Shown here piece by piece: positions 40,709-56,181 of a stretch of 64,000 nucleotides of DNA. The position numbers were made by a program, and so were the translations under genes. The DNA comes from Sphingomonas gilva (lineage in GTDB: Bacteria > Pseudomonadota > Alphaproteobacteria > Sphingomonadales > Sphingomonadaceae), in assembly GCF_003515075.1 (NCBI RefSeq), contig NZ_QWLV01000005.1, positions 159,161 to 223,160 of the forward strand. The letters are read 5' to 3'. Every line of letters starts with the position of its first letter. The first letter of the stretch is position 1. The notes beneath the pieces are model-generated. The model did no database searches. It saw only the letters and a list, made by a program, of their open reading frames with translations, and had not been told where the DNA came from.

Positions 40709-41776
40709 GTGGCCGATTTCGACGAAGCGAGACTGCATCTGCTGGTGGCCAAGATGCTTGGCGATCTGGGCGGAGCATATAGCGTGCCAACGGTGCGTAT
40801 CGGCTTCCGGCTGGGCCTGTTCGATGCGTTGCACGAGGGAGGACCGGCGACGGTCGCGGAGCTCGCGGCGCGGGCGGGCGGGCTGGCGGAACGCTACGTT
40901 CGCGAGTGGGCGCTGGCGCAGGCGGCGAGCGGGTATCTGGACTATGACGCGGCCGGCGAACGGTTCAGCCTGTCGCCCGAACAGGCGATGGTGTTCGGCG
41001 TCAAGGACAGCCCTGTCTATCTGGAGGGCGCCTTCGACCTCGCCGCCGCGATGATCGAGGGCGAGCCCAAGGTCGAAGCCGGCTTTCGCGATGGCTCCGG
41101 CGTCGCCTGGGGTGAGTCCGCCGGCTGCCTGTTCTGCGCGGTCGGGGCGTTCTTCCGGCCGGGCTACGTCAACAATGTCGTTCAATCCTGGCTGCCGGCG
41201 CTTGGCGGGGTGCAGGACAAGCTGAAAGCGGGCGCGAAGGTCGCGGACATCGGCTGCGGCGTGGGATTTTCGACGCTGCTGATGGCCGAGGCCTATCCGC
41301 AAAGCCACTTCGTCGGCTTCGATTTCCACGAGCCGTCGATCGCGCAGGCCCGGGAGCATGCGGCGGCGCACGGGGTGGCCGATCGGGTGCGGTTCGAAAC
41401 CGCGGCCGCCAAGGACATCGCCGAGCGCGATTTCGACCTGATCACAGTGTTCGACTGCCTGCACGACATGGGCGATCCGCGCGGCTGCGCCGCCCATGTC
41501 AAAGGCCTGATGAAACCCGATGCGACCTGGATGATCGTCGAGCCGATCGCCGCCGACCGGCCGGAGGAGAATATCGGCAATCCGGTCAGCCGCCTCTATT
41601 ACAATGCCTCCACGATGATCTGCGTGCCCACGTCGCTGGATCAGGAGGTGGGCGAGGCGCTGGGCGCACAGGCGGGCGAGGCGAAGCTGACGGCGCTGCT
41701 TCACGACGCCGGCTTCTCGCGCGTCCGCCGGGCGACCGAGGGGCCGTTCAACATGGTGCTGGAGGCCTGTGCCTAG
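40709..41776 (+). CDS. Class I SAM-dependent methyltransferase with winged-helix N-terminus
   Basis: A 355-residue protein similar in layout to the Rv2258c-type family. An N-terminal winged-helix dimerisation domain (YSVPTVRIGFRLGLFDALHEGG) is followed by the SAM-binding Rossmann domain with motif I VADIGCGVGFSTLL, then VGFDFHEPSI and LITVFDCLHDMGDP. Substrate unknown. GGGAGGAGGG (40695-40704) points to the GTG at 40709 as start; a GTG at 40673 lies before the site. It is inserted on the + strand between the vWA and MoxR genes, its stop overlapping that of moxR. Confidence 0.85.
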   Translation: MADFDEARLHLLVAKMLGDLGGAYSVPTVRIGFRLGLFDALHEGGPATVAELAARAGGLAERYVREWALAQAASGYLDYDAAGERFSLSPEQAMVFGVKDSPVYLEGAFDLAAAMIEGEPKVEAGFRDGSGVAWGESAGCLFCAVGAFFRPGYVNNVVQSWLPALGGVQDKLKAGAKVADIGCGVGFSTLLMAEAYPQSHFVGFDFHEPSIAQAREHAAAHGVADRVRFETAAAKDIAERDFDLITVFDCLHDMGDPRGCAAHVKGLMKPDATWMIVEPIAADRPEENIGNPVSRLYYNASTMICVPTSLDQEVGEALGAQAGEAKLTALLHDAGFSRVRRATEGPFNMVLEACA

Positions 41777-42615
41777 CCGGTTCGCCGAGTCATGAAGGCG
41801 AGGCGTTCGAACAGCATCACGTCCTGTTCGTTCTTGAGCAGCGCGCCGTGCAGGGGCGGGATCAGCTTCTTGGGATCGCGCGAGTTGAGCAGTTCGAGGG
41901 GCATGTCCTCGTGCAGCAGCAACTTCAGCCAGTCGAGCAGCTCGCTGGTGCTCGGCTTCTTCTTGAGGCCTGGGACTTCGCGGACCTCGTAGAAGATGTC
42001 CATCGCCTTGCTGACCAGGATCTTCTGGATCTTGGGGAAATGAACATCGACGATCGCCTGCATCGTCTCGCGATCGGGAAACTTGATGTAATGGAAGAAG
42101 CAGCGGCGCAGGAAGGCGTCGGGCAGCTCCTTTTCGTTGTTCGAGGTGATGACGACGATCGGGCGATCTTTAGCGGTGATCGTCTCGTGCGTCTCATAGA
42201 CGTCGAAGCTCATCCGATCGAGCTCCTGGAGCAGATCGTTGGGAAACTCGATATCCGCCTTGTCGATCTCATCGATCAGCAGCACAGGCAGGGTGGGGCT
42301 GGTGAACGCCTCCCACAGCTTGCCCTTGCGGATATAGTTGGCGATGTCGTGCACGCGCTCATCGCCCAGCTGGCCGTCGCGCAGGCGCGCGACCGCGTCA
42401 TATTCGTAGAGGCCCTGCTGCGCCTTGGTGGTCGATTTGACGTTCCATTCGATCAGCGGCGCGCCCGCCACGCGCGCGATCTCCTGCGCCAGCACGGTTT
42501 TTCCGGTGCCCGGTTCGCCCTTGACCAGTAGCGGACGGCGGAGCGTGACGGCGGCATTGACCGCGACCTTCAGGTCGTCGGTCGCGACATAGCTGGACGT
42601 GCCTTCGAAGCGCAT
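41773..42615 (-). CDS. MoxR-type AAA+ ATPase
   Basis: A 280-residue AAA+ chaperone. Walker A is GEPGTGKT, Walker B is LLIDEIDKADIEFPN, sensor 1 is VVITSNNEKELP and the arginine-finger region is DAFLRRCFFHYI. It is expected to act with the vWA protein at 39373. Start at the ATG 42615 (MRFEGTSSYVATDDL); the frame continues upstream without support. A small palindrome lies 12 bases before the start. Confidence 0.93.
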   Translation of the reverse strand: MRFEGTSSYVATDDLKVAVNAAVTLRRPLLVKGEPGTGKTVLAQEIARVAGAPLIEWNVKSTTKAQQGLYEYDAVARLRDGQLGDERVHDIANYIRKGKLWEAFTSPTLPVLLIDEIDKADIEFPNDLLQELDRMSFDVYETHETITAKDRPIVVITSNNEKELPDAFLRRCFFHYIKFPDRETMQAIVDVHFPKIQKILVSKAMDIFYEVREVPGLKKKPSTSELLDWLKLLLHEDMPLELLNSRDPKKLIPPLHGALLKNEQDVMLFERLAFMTRRTG

Positions 42616-42627
42616 GCGGATTCCATT

Positions 42628-42647
42628 CCCGATTTTCGAATATCGGG
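42628..42647. promoter_or_regulatory. Palindromic site just upstream of moxR
   Basis: CCCGAT and ATCGGG arms flank a TTCGAA core. Because the site begins only 12 bases from the moxR start it would overlap a leader or ribosome binding site, so it could be an operator or an inhibitory hairpin. Short and unconfirmed. Confidence 0.3.
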
Positions 42648-42692
42648 TTTGGCGTAGAGGCAAAGCGTCATCGGGTGCAAGCCCTGCCGTGA

Positions 42693-43367
42693 TCAGCCGA
42701 GGCGACGCGCCTCCGCACGCGCCTCGAGCAGATCCCACAGGCCGCGATGCTGCGCGATCAACTGCTGCGCGCCGAACAGCATCGCGCGCTCGATCGCAGG
42801 AGCCTCGCCGACGGTCGCGGCGACGATCGCGGTCTCGAAGGCCGGGGGCAGCGCGGATTCGGGCATATCGACGCCGAAGCGGCGGGCGGCCTCGGCGAGT
42901 ACATCACGAATCGCGGCCCAATCGAGCGCCAGCGCGAAGGCGGCGCCGATCGCGCAGCCGTTGCGATCGGACTGCGAGAGCATGTCGAGCGCGTGGCGCT
43001 GCGTTGTGATCGCCGATTCGGCTTCGGCGTGGTTGGGCGTCGAGGGCATCGGACCGGCCGCGACCACCAGCCGCGTGAGCACGCCGCGCTCGCTGGCGAA
43101 GCCTTCGGCCGCATCGATCAGCCAGCCGCGCGCGCCATCATGCACGGTGTGCAGTCCGGCATGATCGATCACGCCCGGGTGACGGCCATGGAGCAGACAG
43201 AGATGATGCACCGCATCGGCCAGATCACGCGGATCGGCTGTGAAGGAGCGGGTGAGAGCGGCTGCGTGCGTGTGCGCCGAGGCGCCGTCCGCCGCAACAA
43301 GACCGGCGAGCGCCGACCAACCGCCATCGCCCTGCCGGTGCTGCATTGGGCCGCCTGCCATCGTCAT
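42693..43367 (-). CDS. Hypothetical protein, helical
   Basis: A 224-residue soluble protein with no motif I recognise. It is rich in Ala, Arg and His, including ADAVHHLCLLHGRHPGVIDH and a helical C-terminal half ending LLEARAEARRLG. No signal or membrane segment. GGGGAG at 43377-43382 (read on the minus strand) puts the start at the ATG 43367 rather than the GTG at 43388. It follows the PAS regulator on the same strand after a 75-base gap, so the two may be co-transcribed. Confidence 0.6.
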   Translation of the reverse strand: MTMAGGPMQHRQGDGGWSALAGLVAADGASAHTHAAALTRSFTADPRDLADAVHHLCLLHGRHPGVIDHAGLHTVHDGARGWLIDAAEGFASERGVLTRLVVAAGPMPSTPNHAEAESAITTQRHALDMLSQSDRNGCAIGAAFALALDWAAIRDVLAEAARRFGVDMPESALPPAFETAIVAATVGEAPAIERAMLFGAQQLIAQHRGLWDLLEARAEARRLG

Positions 43368-43442
43368 TCGCGTCAACTCCCCGCGCACCGGCGCGTAGCT
43401 TCCTGTGCGGGCGGATATAGGCGAGACGAGTAAAGAGGGCGT

Positions 43443-44354
43443 TTATGCGGCGCCTCTATCACCGCCCGCGACGATGACGAACGAAGCGCCGCCGATCCCC
43501 TGCCGCCCGCGCCTGGGTGCAAGGGCGATGGTGACGGGCCGCGGATTTTCGCCCTTCAGGAGCATGGCGGCATGAGTGCTGCCGGCTTCGCCTCCCCCCA
43601 ATGCGCGCTCGATCAGATCGTTCACCACGGCCCGGGTCGCGACGTCGAACAAGGTCCCCAGCCGTGCGCCGACAAGCTGCGCCGGCGCCGCGCCGCTGAG
43701 CACCACGAGCGAGGAATCGGCGTCGTCGATCGCGCCGCGCAGGTTGATCGACCCGAAACCGCTGGCGGGAAGCGCGCGCAGCGCGGTCGCCATCGCCCCG
43801 ATCTCAGCCGTGACGCTGCGCAGCGCGCCGGGATCACCCAGATCATCGACGATCAGCGCGACACCGGCGGGCATCCGCATGGTCACGACGCGCAGGGCGC
43901 GCGCTGGATAGAGTGCGGAGTCGATCTCGAAGCTTTCCGTTGTCCCCGAATCGCGGGTGCGTGCGACGGCGTCGCCGATGAGTTCTCCATGCTGCCTTGG
44001 CAGCAGGGCGGTTACCGCGGCGCCCAGCGCCTCGTCACCGATACCCAGGTGCCGTCGGGCAGCGGCGTTGGCGCGGATCAGGCGAAGATCATCGTCGAGC
44101 AGCAACACGCGCGTCGTCAGCGCGTCCATCAGCGCATCGAAACGGCGTTCCGCCTCGCGCGCCATGACATCGCCGGTGGCGCCCTGCGCCAGCGCGTCGA
44201 GCAGGCCGGCGGAGAGCAGCGCCCAGCCGGTCTTGCCGTGGTTCTCGATATAGACCGGGCCGCGTTCGGCGTTTCGTCGCAGCTCGCTGAAGTGCCGGAC
44301 GAAATGCGTGGCCGACACGGTGACCGATTCGGCGCGGACAGGATCGTGGCGCAT
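43443..44354 (-). CDS. Phd/YefM-like N-terminus fused to PAS-like sensor domains
   Basis: A 303-residue protein with an unusual arrangement. Residues about 11-48 (VSATHFVRHFSELRRNAERG, then PVYIENHGKTGWALLS) match the pattern of Phd/YefM antitoxins, which bind DNA as dimers: S-x-x-x-F at the start, a helix ending in G, then V-x-I-x-x-H-G-K and a closing LLS. Residues about 68-170 look like a PAS domain (ERRFDALMDALTTRVLLLDD; RANAAARRHLGIGDEALG). Residues about 185-300 look like a second, diverged PAS-like unit. A ligand-responsive transcription regulator is the likely role. No toxin gene is adjacent. It is divergent from the adhesin gene across about 200 bases and may control it. Confidence 0.65.
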   Translation of the reverse strand: MRHDPVRAESVTVSATHFVRHFSELRRNAERGPVYIENHGKTGWALLSAGLLDALAQGATGDVMAREAERRFDALMDALTTRVLLLDDDLRLIRANAAARRHLGIGDEALGAAVTALLPRQHGELIGDAVARTRDSGTTESFEIDSALYPARALRVVTMRMPAGVALIVDDLGDPGALRSVTAEIGAMATALRALPASGFGSINLRGAIDDADSSLVVLSGAAPAQLVGARLGTLFDVATRAVVNDLIERALGGGEAGSTHAAMLLKGENPRPVTIALAPRRGRQGIGGASFVIVAGGDRGAA

Positions 44355-44562
44355 ATTGTGTCTCCCCCTGAGACATAATGGTTAATCCTGCCGGTGAATC
44401 CCGAAAATACGCTGTGTCCGAAGTGGAGGCGTTAGCGGCCGCGCAAGACCCTGGATTCGCGGGCAACTGCAATGCGGGAATTGCACACCTCGGCCGAAAG
44501 ACGTGGTGACCGGGCTGGTTATCGGCGCGCGCGAAAATGCGGCGTTCGATTGGAGAGACCCG

Positions 44563-45891
44563 ATGTCCGCCTTCGCTTCCCGACACCGCTTGCCCATCCT
44601 GATCATGGCCGCCTTCTTCGTCGCCGCGCCCAAGCCGGCGCAGGCGCAGCTGCTGGATGTGACCGCCATCCTCGACACATTGCTCGATCTCGACACGCGC
44701 GTGACGCTGCTGGGCGGGGAACTGGTCACGGTCAATGCGCGGCTGGATGCGGACGCCGCGGCGCTGGCCGGGATTTCGGTGGATCTCGACGTGCTGAGCG
44801 GGCGCGTCGACGGTCATGACCTGACGCTGATCGATCATGCCGACAGGCTGGCGGCGCACGCGACCCAGATCACCGCCAATGCCGGTGCGATCGTCGCGAT
44901 CGACGCGCGCGTGGATGCGCACGATGTACGGCTGGCGGATATCGATGTGGCGCTGGCGGACAATAATGTCCGGATTGGAGCGAACACGGCCGCGATCGCC
45001 GCGCTCGACACGCGCATGACCTCCAACGACCGGCGCGACGACGGACAGGACGCGGCGCTCGCGGCGAACAGTGCGCGCGATGACGGGCAGGACGCAGCTA
45101 TCGCCGCCAACAACCTGCGCGACGACGGGCAGGACAGCGCCATCGCCGCCAATGCGACCGCGATCGCCGCGAACGATGCGCGTGACGATGGACAGGACGT
45201 CCGGATTGGGGCCAACAGCGATGCGATCACCGATCTCGACGGCCGGCTGAGCGGGCAGGCGAGCGCGATCTCGCAGAACACCGCGCTGATCGGCCAGGCT
45301 GCCGAGACCGCGGCGCTGGCGAGGGCGGACGGTGCGGCGATCCGCGGCGAGCTCGCGGCGGGAACGATCGGGCTGGTGCAGCAGCAGGGGCCGAACGCCG
45401 CGGTGACGGTGGCGGCCTCGACCGGCGGCAACGCGGTGAGCTTCGCCGGCACCGCGGGCAACCGGCGGCTGACCGGTGTCGCGGCGGGGCAGGCGGGCAG
45501 CGATGCCGCCAACGTCGCCCAGATGCAGGCCGGAGACGCCGCCACGCTCGCCTCCGCCAACGCCTATACCGACAGCAGCATCGCGCAGCTGATGGACCGG
45601 GTCGGCGAGGGCGCGAGCATGCTGATCGCCGAGAACAATGCGGTGCTGCGCAAGGATATGAACGCGATCGCCGCGGGCACATCGGCGCTCGCCGGATTGC
45701 CGCAATCCTTCATGCCCGGGCGCGGGATGATGGGCGCGGCGATCGGCGGCAAGGGCGAGGAGGTCGCCTTCGCCATGGGCCTCTCCAAGGCGTTCGACAG
45801 CGAGCATGCGCCGGTGCTGCGTGCAGGCGCCGCGATCGACGCGCGCCGCGGGACCGTCAGCTACAACGCGTCGGTCGGGTTTCACTTCTGA
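44563..45891 (+). CDS. YadA-type trimeric autotransporter adhesin
   Basis: A 442-residue outer-membrane protein. The signal peptide is MSAFASRHRLPILIMAAFFV with PAQAQ cleavage. Next comes a long coiled-coil stalk rich in Ala, Asp and Asn with a 14-residue repeat. The neck NRRLTGVAAGQAGSDAANVA precedes the C-terminal translocator (IGGKGEEVAFAMGLSKAF onward, ending SVGFHF with terminal Phe). Such proteins trimerise and expose a stalk and head that bind surfaces or host matrix; the head region here is short. GGAGAGA at 44552-44558 supports the ATG at 44563; 20 upstream codons were rejected. A strong terminator follows. Confidence 0.85.
   Translation: MSAFASRHRLPILIMAAFFVAAPKPAQAQLLDVTAILDTLLDLDTRVTLLGGELVTVNARLDADAAALAGISVDLDVLSGRVDGHDLTLIDHADRLAAHATQITANAGAIVAIDARVDAHDVRLADIDVALADNNVRIGANTAAIAALDTRMTSNDRRDDGQDAALAANSARDDGQDAAIAANNLRDDGQDSAIAANATAIAANDARDDGQDVRIGANSDAITDLDGRLSGQASAISQNTALIGQAAETAALARADGAAIRGELAAGTIGLVQQQGPNAAVTVAASTGGNAVSFAGTAGNRRLTGVAAGQAGSDAANVAQMQAGDAATLASANAYTDSSIAQLMDRVGEGASMLIAENNAVLRKDMNAIAAGTSALAGLPQSFMPGRGMMGAAIGGKGEEVAFAMGLSKAFDSEHAPVLRAGAAIDARRGTVSYNASVGFHF
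45025..45213 (+). repeat. Intragenic 42-bp coiled-coil repeat
   Basis: Four 14-codon units encoding NxxRDDGQDxxxxA begin at 45025, 45067, 45109 and 45172; a half unit (seven codons, NATAIAA) is inserted at 45151. Each unit is two heptads. They form part of the adhesin stalk and are probably prone to length change by slippage or recombination. Confidence 0.85.
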
Positions 45892-45969
45892 GGGATCGGG
45901 CCTTCCTTTTCCCCACATCACGGGAAGGTCCGTCGTCTGCCACCCACTCCTGACGGCAGGCGGATAGCA

Positions 45970-46007
45970 CCCCGGCGGACATGCGCATCGTCCGCCGGGG
46001 TCTTTTT
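45970..46007 (+). terminator. Strong Rho-independent terminator after the adhesin gene
   Basis: CCCCGGCGGAC and GTCCGCCGGGG form an eleven-pair stem with a nine-base loop, followed directly by TCTTTTT. It ends the adhesin transcript, 78 bases after the stop codon, just before the convergent rpoD gene. Confidence 0.93.
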
Positions 46008-46027
46008 CGGCTTTGAGGCCTTTGTAG

Positions 46028-48058
<2,031 letters not shown>

Positions 48059-48100
48059 TAAAAACCCTCAAAATGCCCGGCAGCCGCCGCTTGCCCGCAA

Positions 48101-49950
<1,850 letters not shown>

Positions 49951-49954
<4 letters not shown>

Positions 49955-50349
49955 CGGGTGGGGTTACGTTTCTCGACTTCGCTCGAAACGAACGGGGTTG
50001 GTTGTGGGGGCAAATGTTGAGCTTCCGCTTCCTTAGCTCCGTTCGTTTCGAGCGAAGTCGAGAAACGTTCCTTAGGCGGTCGCGCAAAGAAAGAGACTGT
50101 GCCCCAATCTCCCCGGATGAGCGCCTCCTTCTTCGCGCGAGACCAGCCACCGACTATCCGTTCGGCCTCGCGCGCTTCTATCCGCGTCTGGAAATATTCC
50201 GACCAGGCTAGCGTCACCGGTCGCCGGCGGGACGTGAAATCGCAGAAGCCGCCAGTCTGGTGCTGGGCGAACCTCCGCTCCAGGTCATCGGTATGGTCCG
50301 TATAGTAACGCCCATCCGAACAGCGCAGGAGATAGACCCAGAATGCCAT
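49951..50349 (-). CDS. GIY-YIG nuclease-domain protein with repeat-derived C-terminus
   Basis: A 132-residue protein. The core is WVYLLRCSDGRYYTDHTDDL, with the conserved Arg in DLERRFAQH and the catalytic Glu region RIEAREAERIVGGW, matching the small GIY-YIG endonuclease family. In the second half-motif the usual YYVG is YYTD. After residue about 92 the frame runs into the family B inverted repeat, and the tail (RFSTSLETNG, then FVSSEVEKRNPTR) is the repeat translated. The stop overlaps the dnaG start. Catalytic activity is plausible but the Gly-to-Asp change needs checking. Single-domain family members mostly have no known substrate. Confidence 0.75.
49967..50067. repeat. Family B inverted repeat, copy within the GIY-YIG gene
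   Basis: Two perfectly complementary 29-base arms at 49967-49995 and 50039-50067, with a 43-base spacer. The left arm begins CGTTTCTCGACTTCGCTCG. The whole element lies inside the 3' end of the GIY-YIG frame. Confidence 0.95.
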
Positions 50350-50415
50350 CCAGGCTCAATGCCCGCCTATCCGATTGGAGTCGAGCATTGTGCCCGATCC
50401 TGCTTCATCCCTAAA

Positions 50416-50493
50416 CCGTTCGTTTCGAGCGAAGTCGAGAAACGTCTGCGCAGCGCTCGGGGCGCGTTTCTCGACTTCGCTCGAAACGAACGG
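50416..50493. repeat. Family B inverted repeat, second copy
   Basis: The same 29-base arms, in opposite order, at 50416-50444 and 50465-50493, with a 20-base spacer. It lies between the GIY-YIG gene and the YqeY-like gene. Left arm begins CCGTTCGTTTCGAGCG. All four arms in the two copies are identical or exactly complementary. The rest of 50350-50518 holds no gene. Confidence 0.95.
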
Positions 50494-50518
50494 GAGTGGG
50501 GCGTTGAGCGTCCTTTGA

Positions 50519-50971
50519 CTAGCTCAAAGCCGCCTTCACCAGCCCGCTCGCCTTGCTCATGTCCAACTGGGGTCCGTGGCGTTCCTTGAGCGCTGCCATC
50601 ACGCGGCCCATGTCCTTCATGCCCGTCGCGTCGAGCTCGGCCTTGATCGCCTCGATCGCGGCGATGGTTTCCATCTGGCCCATCTGCTGGGGCAGGAAGC
50701 GCTCGATCACCGCGATCTCGGCGGCTTCGGCGTCGGCGAGTTCCCGGCGGCCGCCCTTCACATACATTTCGATCGATTCGCGGCGTTGCTTGACCATCTT
50801 CTGCAGCACCTCGACGACGGTCGCATTGTCATCGGCGGGCGGCGTGCCGGTGCGCAGTTCTATGTCGCGATTCTTGAGCGCGCTCTGGATCAGGCCGATC
50901 GCCGCGCGCGCCTGCTTGTCGCCGGCCTTCATCGCGGTGATCTGGGCGGCCTTGATGTCGTCGCGAATCAT
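50519..50971 (-). CDS. GatB/YqeY-domain protein
   Basis: A 150-residue soluble protein homologous to the C-terminal domain of GatB (MIRDDIKAAQITAMKAGDKQ, RESIEMYVKGGRRELADAEA, GMKDMGRVMAALKERHG). The YqeY family is suspected to act in tRNA-linked metabolism but has no firm function. It belongs to the yqeY-dnaG-rpoD type of cluster, here split by the GIY-YIG gene and its repeats. Divergent from carA across 141 bases. Confidence 0.9.
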   Translation of the reverse strand: MIRDDIKAAQITAMKAGDKQARAAIGLIQSALKNRDIELRTGTPPADDNATVVEVLQKMVKQRRESIEMYVKGGRRELADAEAAEIAVIERFLPQQMGQMETIAAIEAIKAELDATGMKDMGRVMAALKERHGPQLDMSKASGLVKAALS

Positions 50972-51112
50972 GCGTTGGTCTCGTTTCGTCGGGAAAGCGG
51001 AGAGCTTAGCCGCGCCCGCGCCGGTTTAATAGATTGACGCAAGGGGAGGGCGGCTCTAGCGGACGGCTCTTAGCGACATCGCGACAACCAGACCCACGGA
51101 GTGCCCGCCCCC

Positions 51113-52312
51113 ATGGCCGACGCCAAACCCATGCCCGCGCCTGAAGGAGCCACAGGGGCGTTGGTATTGGCGTCCGGAGAGGTGTTGTGGGGCCGCGGTT
51201 TCGGTGCCGAGGGCGCGGCGGTGGGCGAAGTCTGCTTCCATACCGCGATGACCGGATATCAGGAGGTGATGACCGATCCCTCCTTCGCCGGGCAGATCAT
51301 CACCTTCACCTTCCCGCATATTGGCAATGTCGGCGCGAACGAGGAGGATATCGAGGCGGACGATCCCCATGCGCTGGGCATCATCGTGCGCGAGGACGTG
51401 ACCGCGCCCTCCAGCTTCCGCAGCACGCAGCGGCTGGAGGAGTGGATGAAGGCGCACCGGCGGATCGGGCTCGCCGGCATCGACACGCGCGCGCTGACCC
51501 GGCGGATCAGGGAGGGTGGGGCGCCCAACGGCGTGATCGCGTATTCGGCCGATGGAGTTTTAGACATTCCCGCGCTGGTGGAAATGGCCAAGGCGTGGCC
51601 GGGGCTGGAGGGGATGGACCTGGCCAGGGACGTGACCACCGAGACGCATTTCGGCTGGGGAGACGGCGTCTGGCGGCTGGGCGCGGGGTATGAGGTGGCC
51701 GGAAAGTCACACGAAAGTCACACTATCGGCGAAAACCGGCGGCCGCATGTCGTTGCGATCGATTATGGTAGCAAACGCAATATCTTCCGCAACCTTATTA
51801 AGGCCGGTGCTGAAGTAACCGTGTTGCCCGCGACCGCCACCGCCGATGAGGTGATGGCGCAGGCGCCCGACGGCATCTTCCTCTCCAACGGCCCCGGCGA
51901 TCCGGCGGCGACAGGGGATTATGCCGTGCCGGTGATCCAGGAGCTGCTGGAGACGGGCAAGCCGATCTTCGGCATCTGCCTGGGGCATCAGTTGCTCGGG
52001 CTGGCGGTGGGCGCCAGGACGAGCAAGATGTTCCAGGGCCACCGCGGGGCCAACCATCCGGTCAAGCGGCTCGCCGACGGCGCGGTCGAGATCACCAGCA
52101 TGAACCACGGCTTTGCGGTGCTGAGCGAGACGCTCCCCGCCAATGCGCGCGAGACGCATGTCAGCCTGTTCGACGGCAGCAACGCGGGCTTCGAACTGAC
52201 CGACAAACCCGCCTTCAGCGTCCAGTACCACCCCGAGGCCAGCCCCGGCCCGCAGGACAGCTTCTATCTGTTCGAACGGTTTGTAGGGATGCTGGGAAAG
52301 AAGCAGCAATGA
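51113..52312 (+). CDS. carA: CarA, carbamoyl-phosphate synthase small subunit (glutamine amidotransferase)
   Basis: A 399-residue subunit that releases ammonia from glutamine for CarB. The N-terminal CPSase_sm domain (SGEVLWGRGFGAEG; FHTAMTGYQEVMTDPS) is followed by the class I amidotransferase, with the nucleophilic Cys in FGICLGHQLLGLAVGA and His/Glu in QYHPEASPGPQDS. I chose the ATG at 51113 with CACGGAG at 51095-51101 upstream; an in-frame GTG at 51101 overlaps that site. It ends overlapping an unexpected gene instead of running directly into carB. Confidence 0.95.
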   Translation: MADAKPMPAPEGATGALVLASGEVLWGRGFGAEGAAVGEVCFHTAMTGYQEVMTDPSFAGQIITFTFPHIGNVGANEEDIEADDPHALGIIVREDVTAPSSFRSTQRLEEWMKAHRRIGLAGIDTRALTRRIREGGAPNGVIAYSADGVLDIPALVEMAKAWPGLEGMDLARDVTTETHFGWGDGVWRLGAGYEVAGKSHESHTIGENRRPHVVAIDYGSKRNIFRNLIKAGAEVTVLPATATADEVMAQAPDGIFLSNGPGDPAATGDYAVPVIQELLETGKPIFGICLGHQLLGLAVGARTSKMFQGHRGANHPVKRLADGAVEITSMNHGFAVLSETLPANARETHVSLFDGSNAGFELTDKPAFSVQYHPEASPGPQDSFYLFERFVGMLGKKQQ

Positions 52313-52766
52313 AAATCTACGGGTTTGCCTCGGATAGCTTGACTAACATCTGGGCTGGTATCGGGTCCGGACAATGGGCGGTTGGGTCGTCAAAGAACGA
52401 ATCTTTTAGCAAGGGCCGTCTTACCAAAGCTCAGAAAATGCCAATTGGCGCTTTCGGTATTTTATATTGCACGGAGACTACGGCCTACACGACACCATTT
52501 GTGGTGTATTCGAAACCTGATCCACAACAAACGGTGACCAATATCTGGTCAGAACCTTGGGTTCTGCCGTTTAGCATCAAGCCACTCGGCAATCCGACCA
52601 GATCAATGTCGGTGGAACAGGCGAAACTGCTACTGCCGAGTATGCATGAAACAGGGCGAAGCGATCCCCGGAAACACTTGATCACCGTTCAAGGAAACTT
52701 CGCGTTCCAGGCATCTGAGATTTCCGATGCTGACTGGTCTGCGCTCATTGAGAATCTAGCGATCTA

Positions 52767-52767
<1 letters not shown>
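52309..52767 (+). CDS. Unknown protein wedged between carA and carB (possible EVE/PUA-like fold)
   Basis: A 152-residue protein whose ATG overlaps the carA stop (ATGA) and whose TAA overlaps the carB start (TAATG), so it is embedded exactly in the operon. The sequence is plainly less G+C-rich than carA and carB, with many A- and T-ending codons, suggesting insertion from elsewhere. Early tryptophans ([15 protein letters not shown]), then [18 protein letters not shown] and [17 protein letters not shown], recall EVE/PUA-like domains, which bind modified bases in nucleic acids. That fit is by eye only and could be wrong. No signal or membrane segment. Ribosome binding would use GGGAAAGAAG within carA. 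Confidence 0.75.
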
Positions 52768-56099
<3,332 letters not shown>

Positions 56100-56181
56100 T
56101 CTCCCACAATCGAGTTGCGCGACCGGCCGGGGCGGAGAGGCTCCCGGGCGGGGAAAAGGGATTTTGACGAAGGGTTGAAGC

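Noticed and set aside
43443..44354. Toxin-antitoxin module
   Set aside because: Only the antitoxin-like N-terminus is present; neither neighbour resembles RelE, Doc or another toxin, and the protein is far larger than an antitoxin.
45025..45213. Direct 42-bp repeats as a possible CRISPR array
   Set aside because: They lie in frame inside the adhesin gene, encode coiled-coil heptads, and have no unique spacers between them.
51101..51112. GTG start of carA at 51101
   Set aside because: It overlaps the probable ribosome binding site (51095-51101) and adds only four residues before the ATG at 51113.
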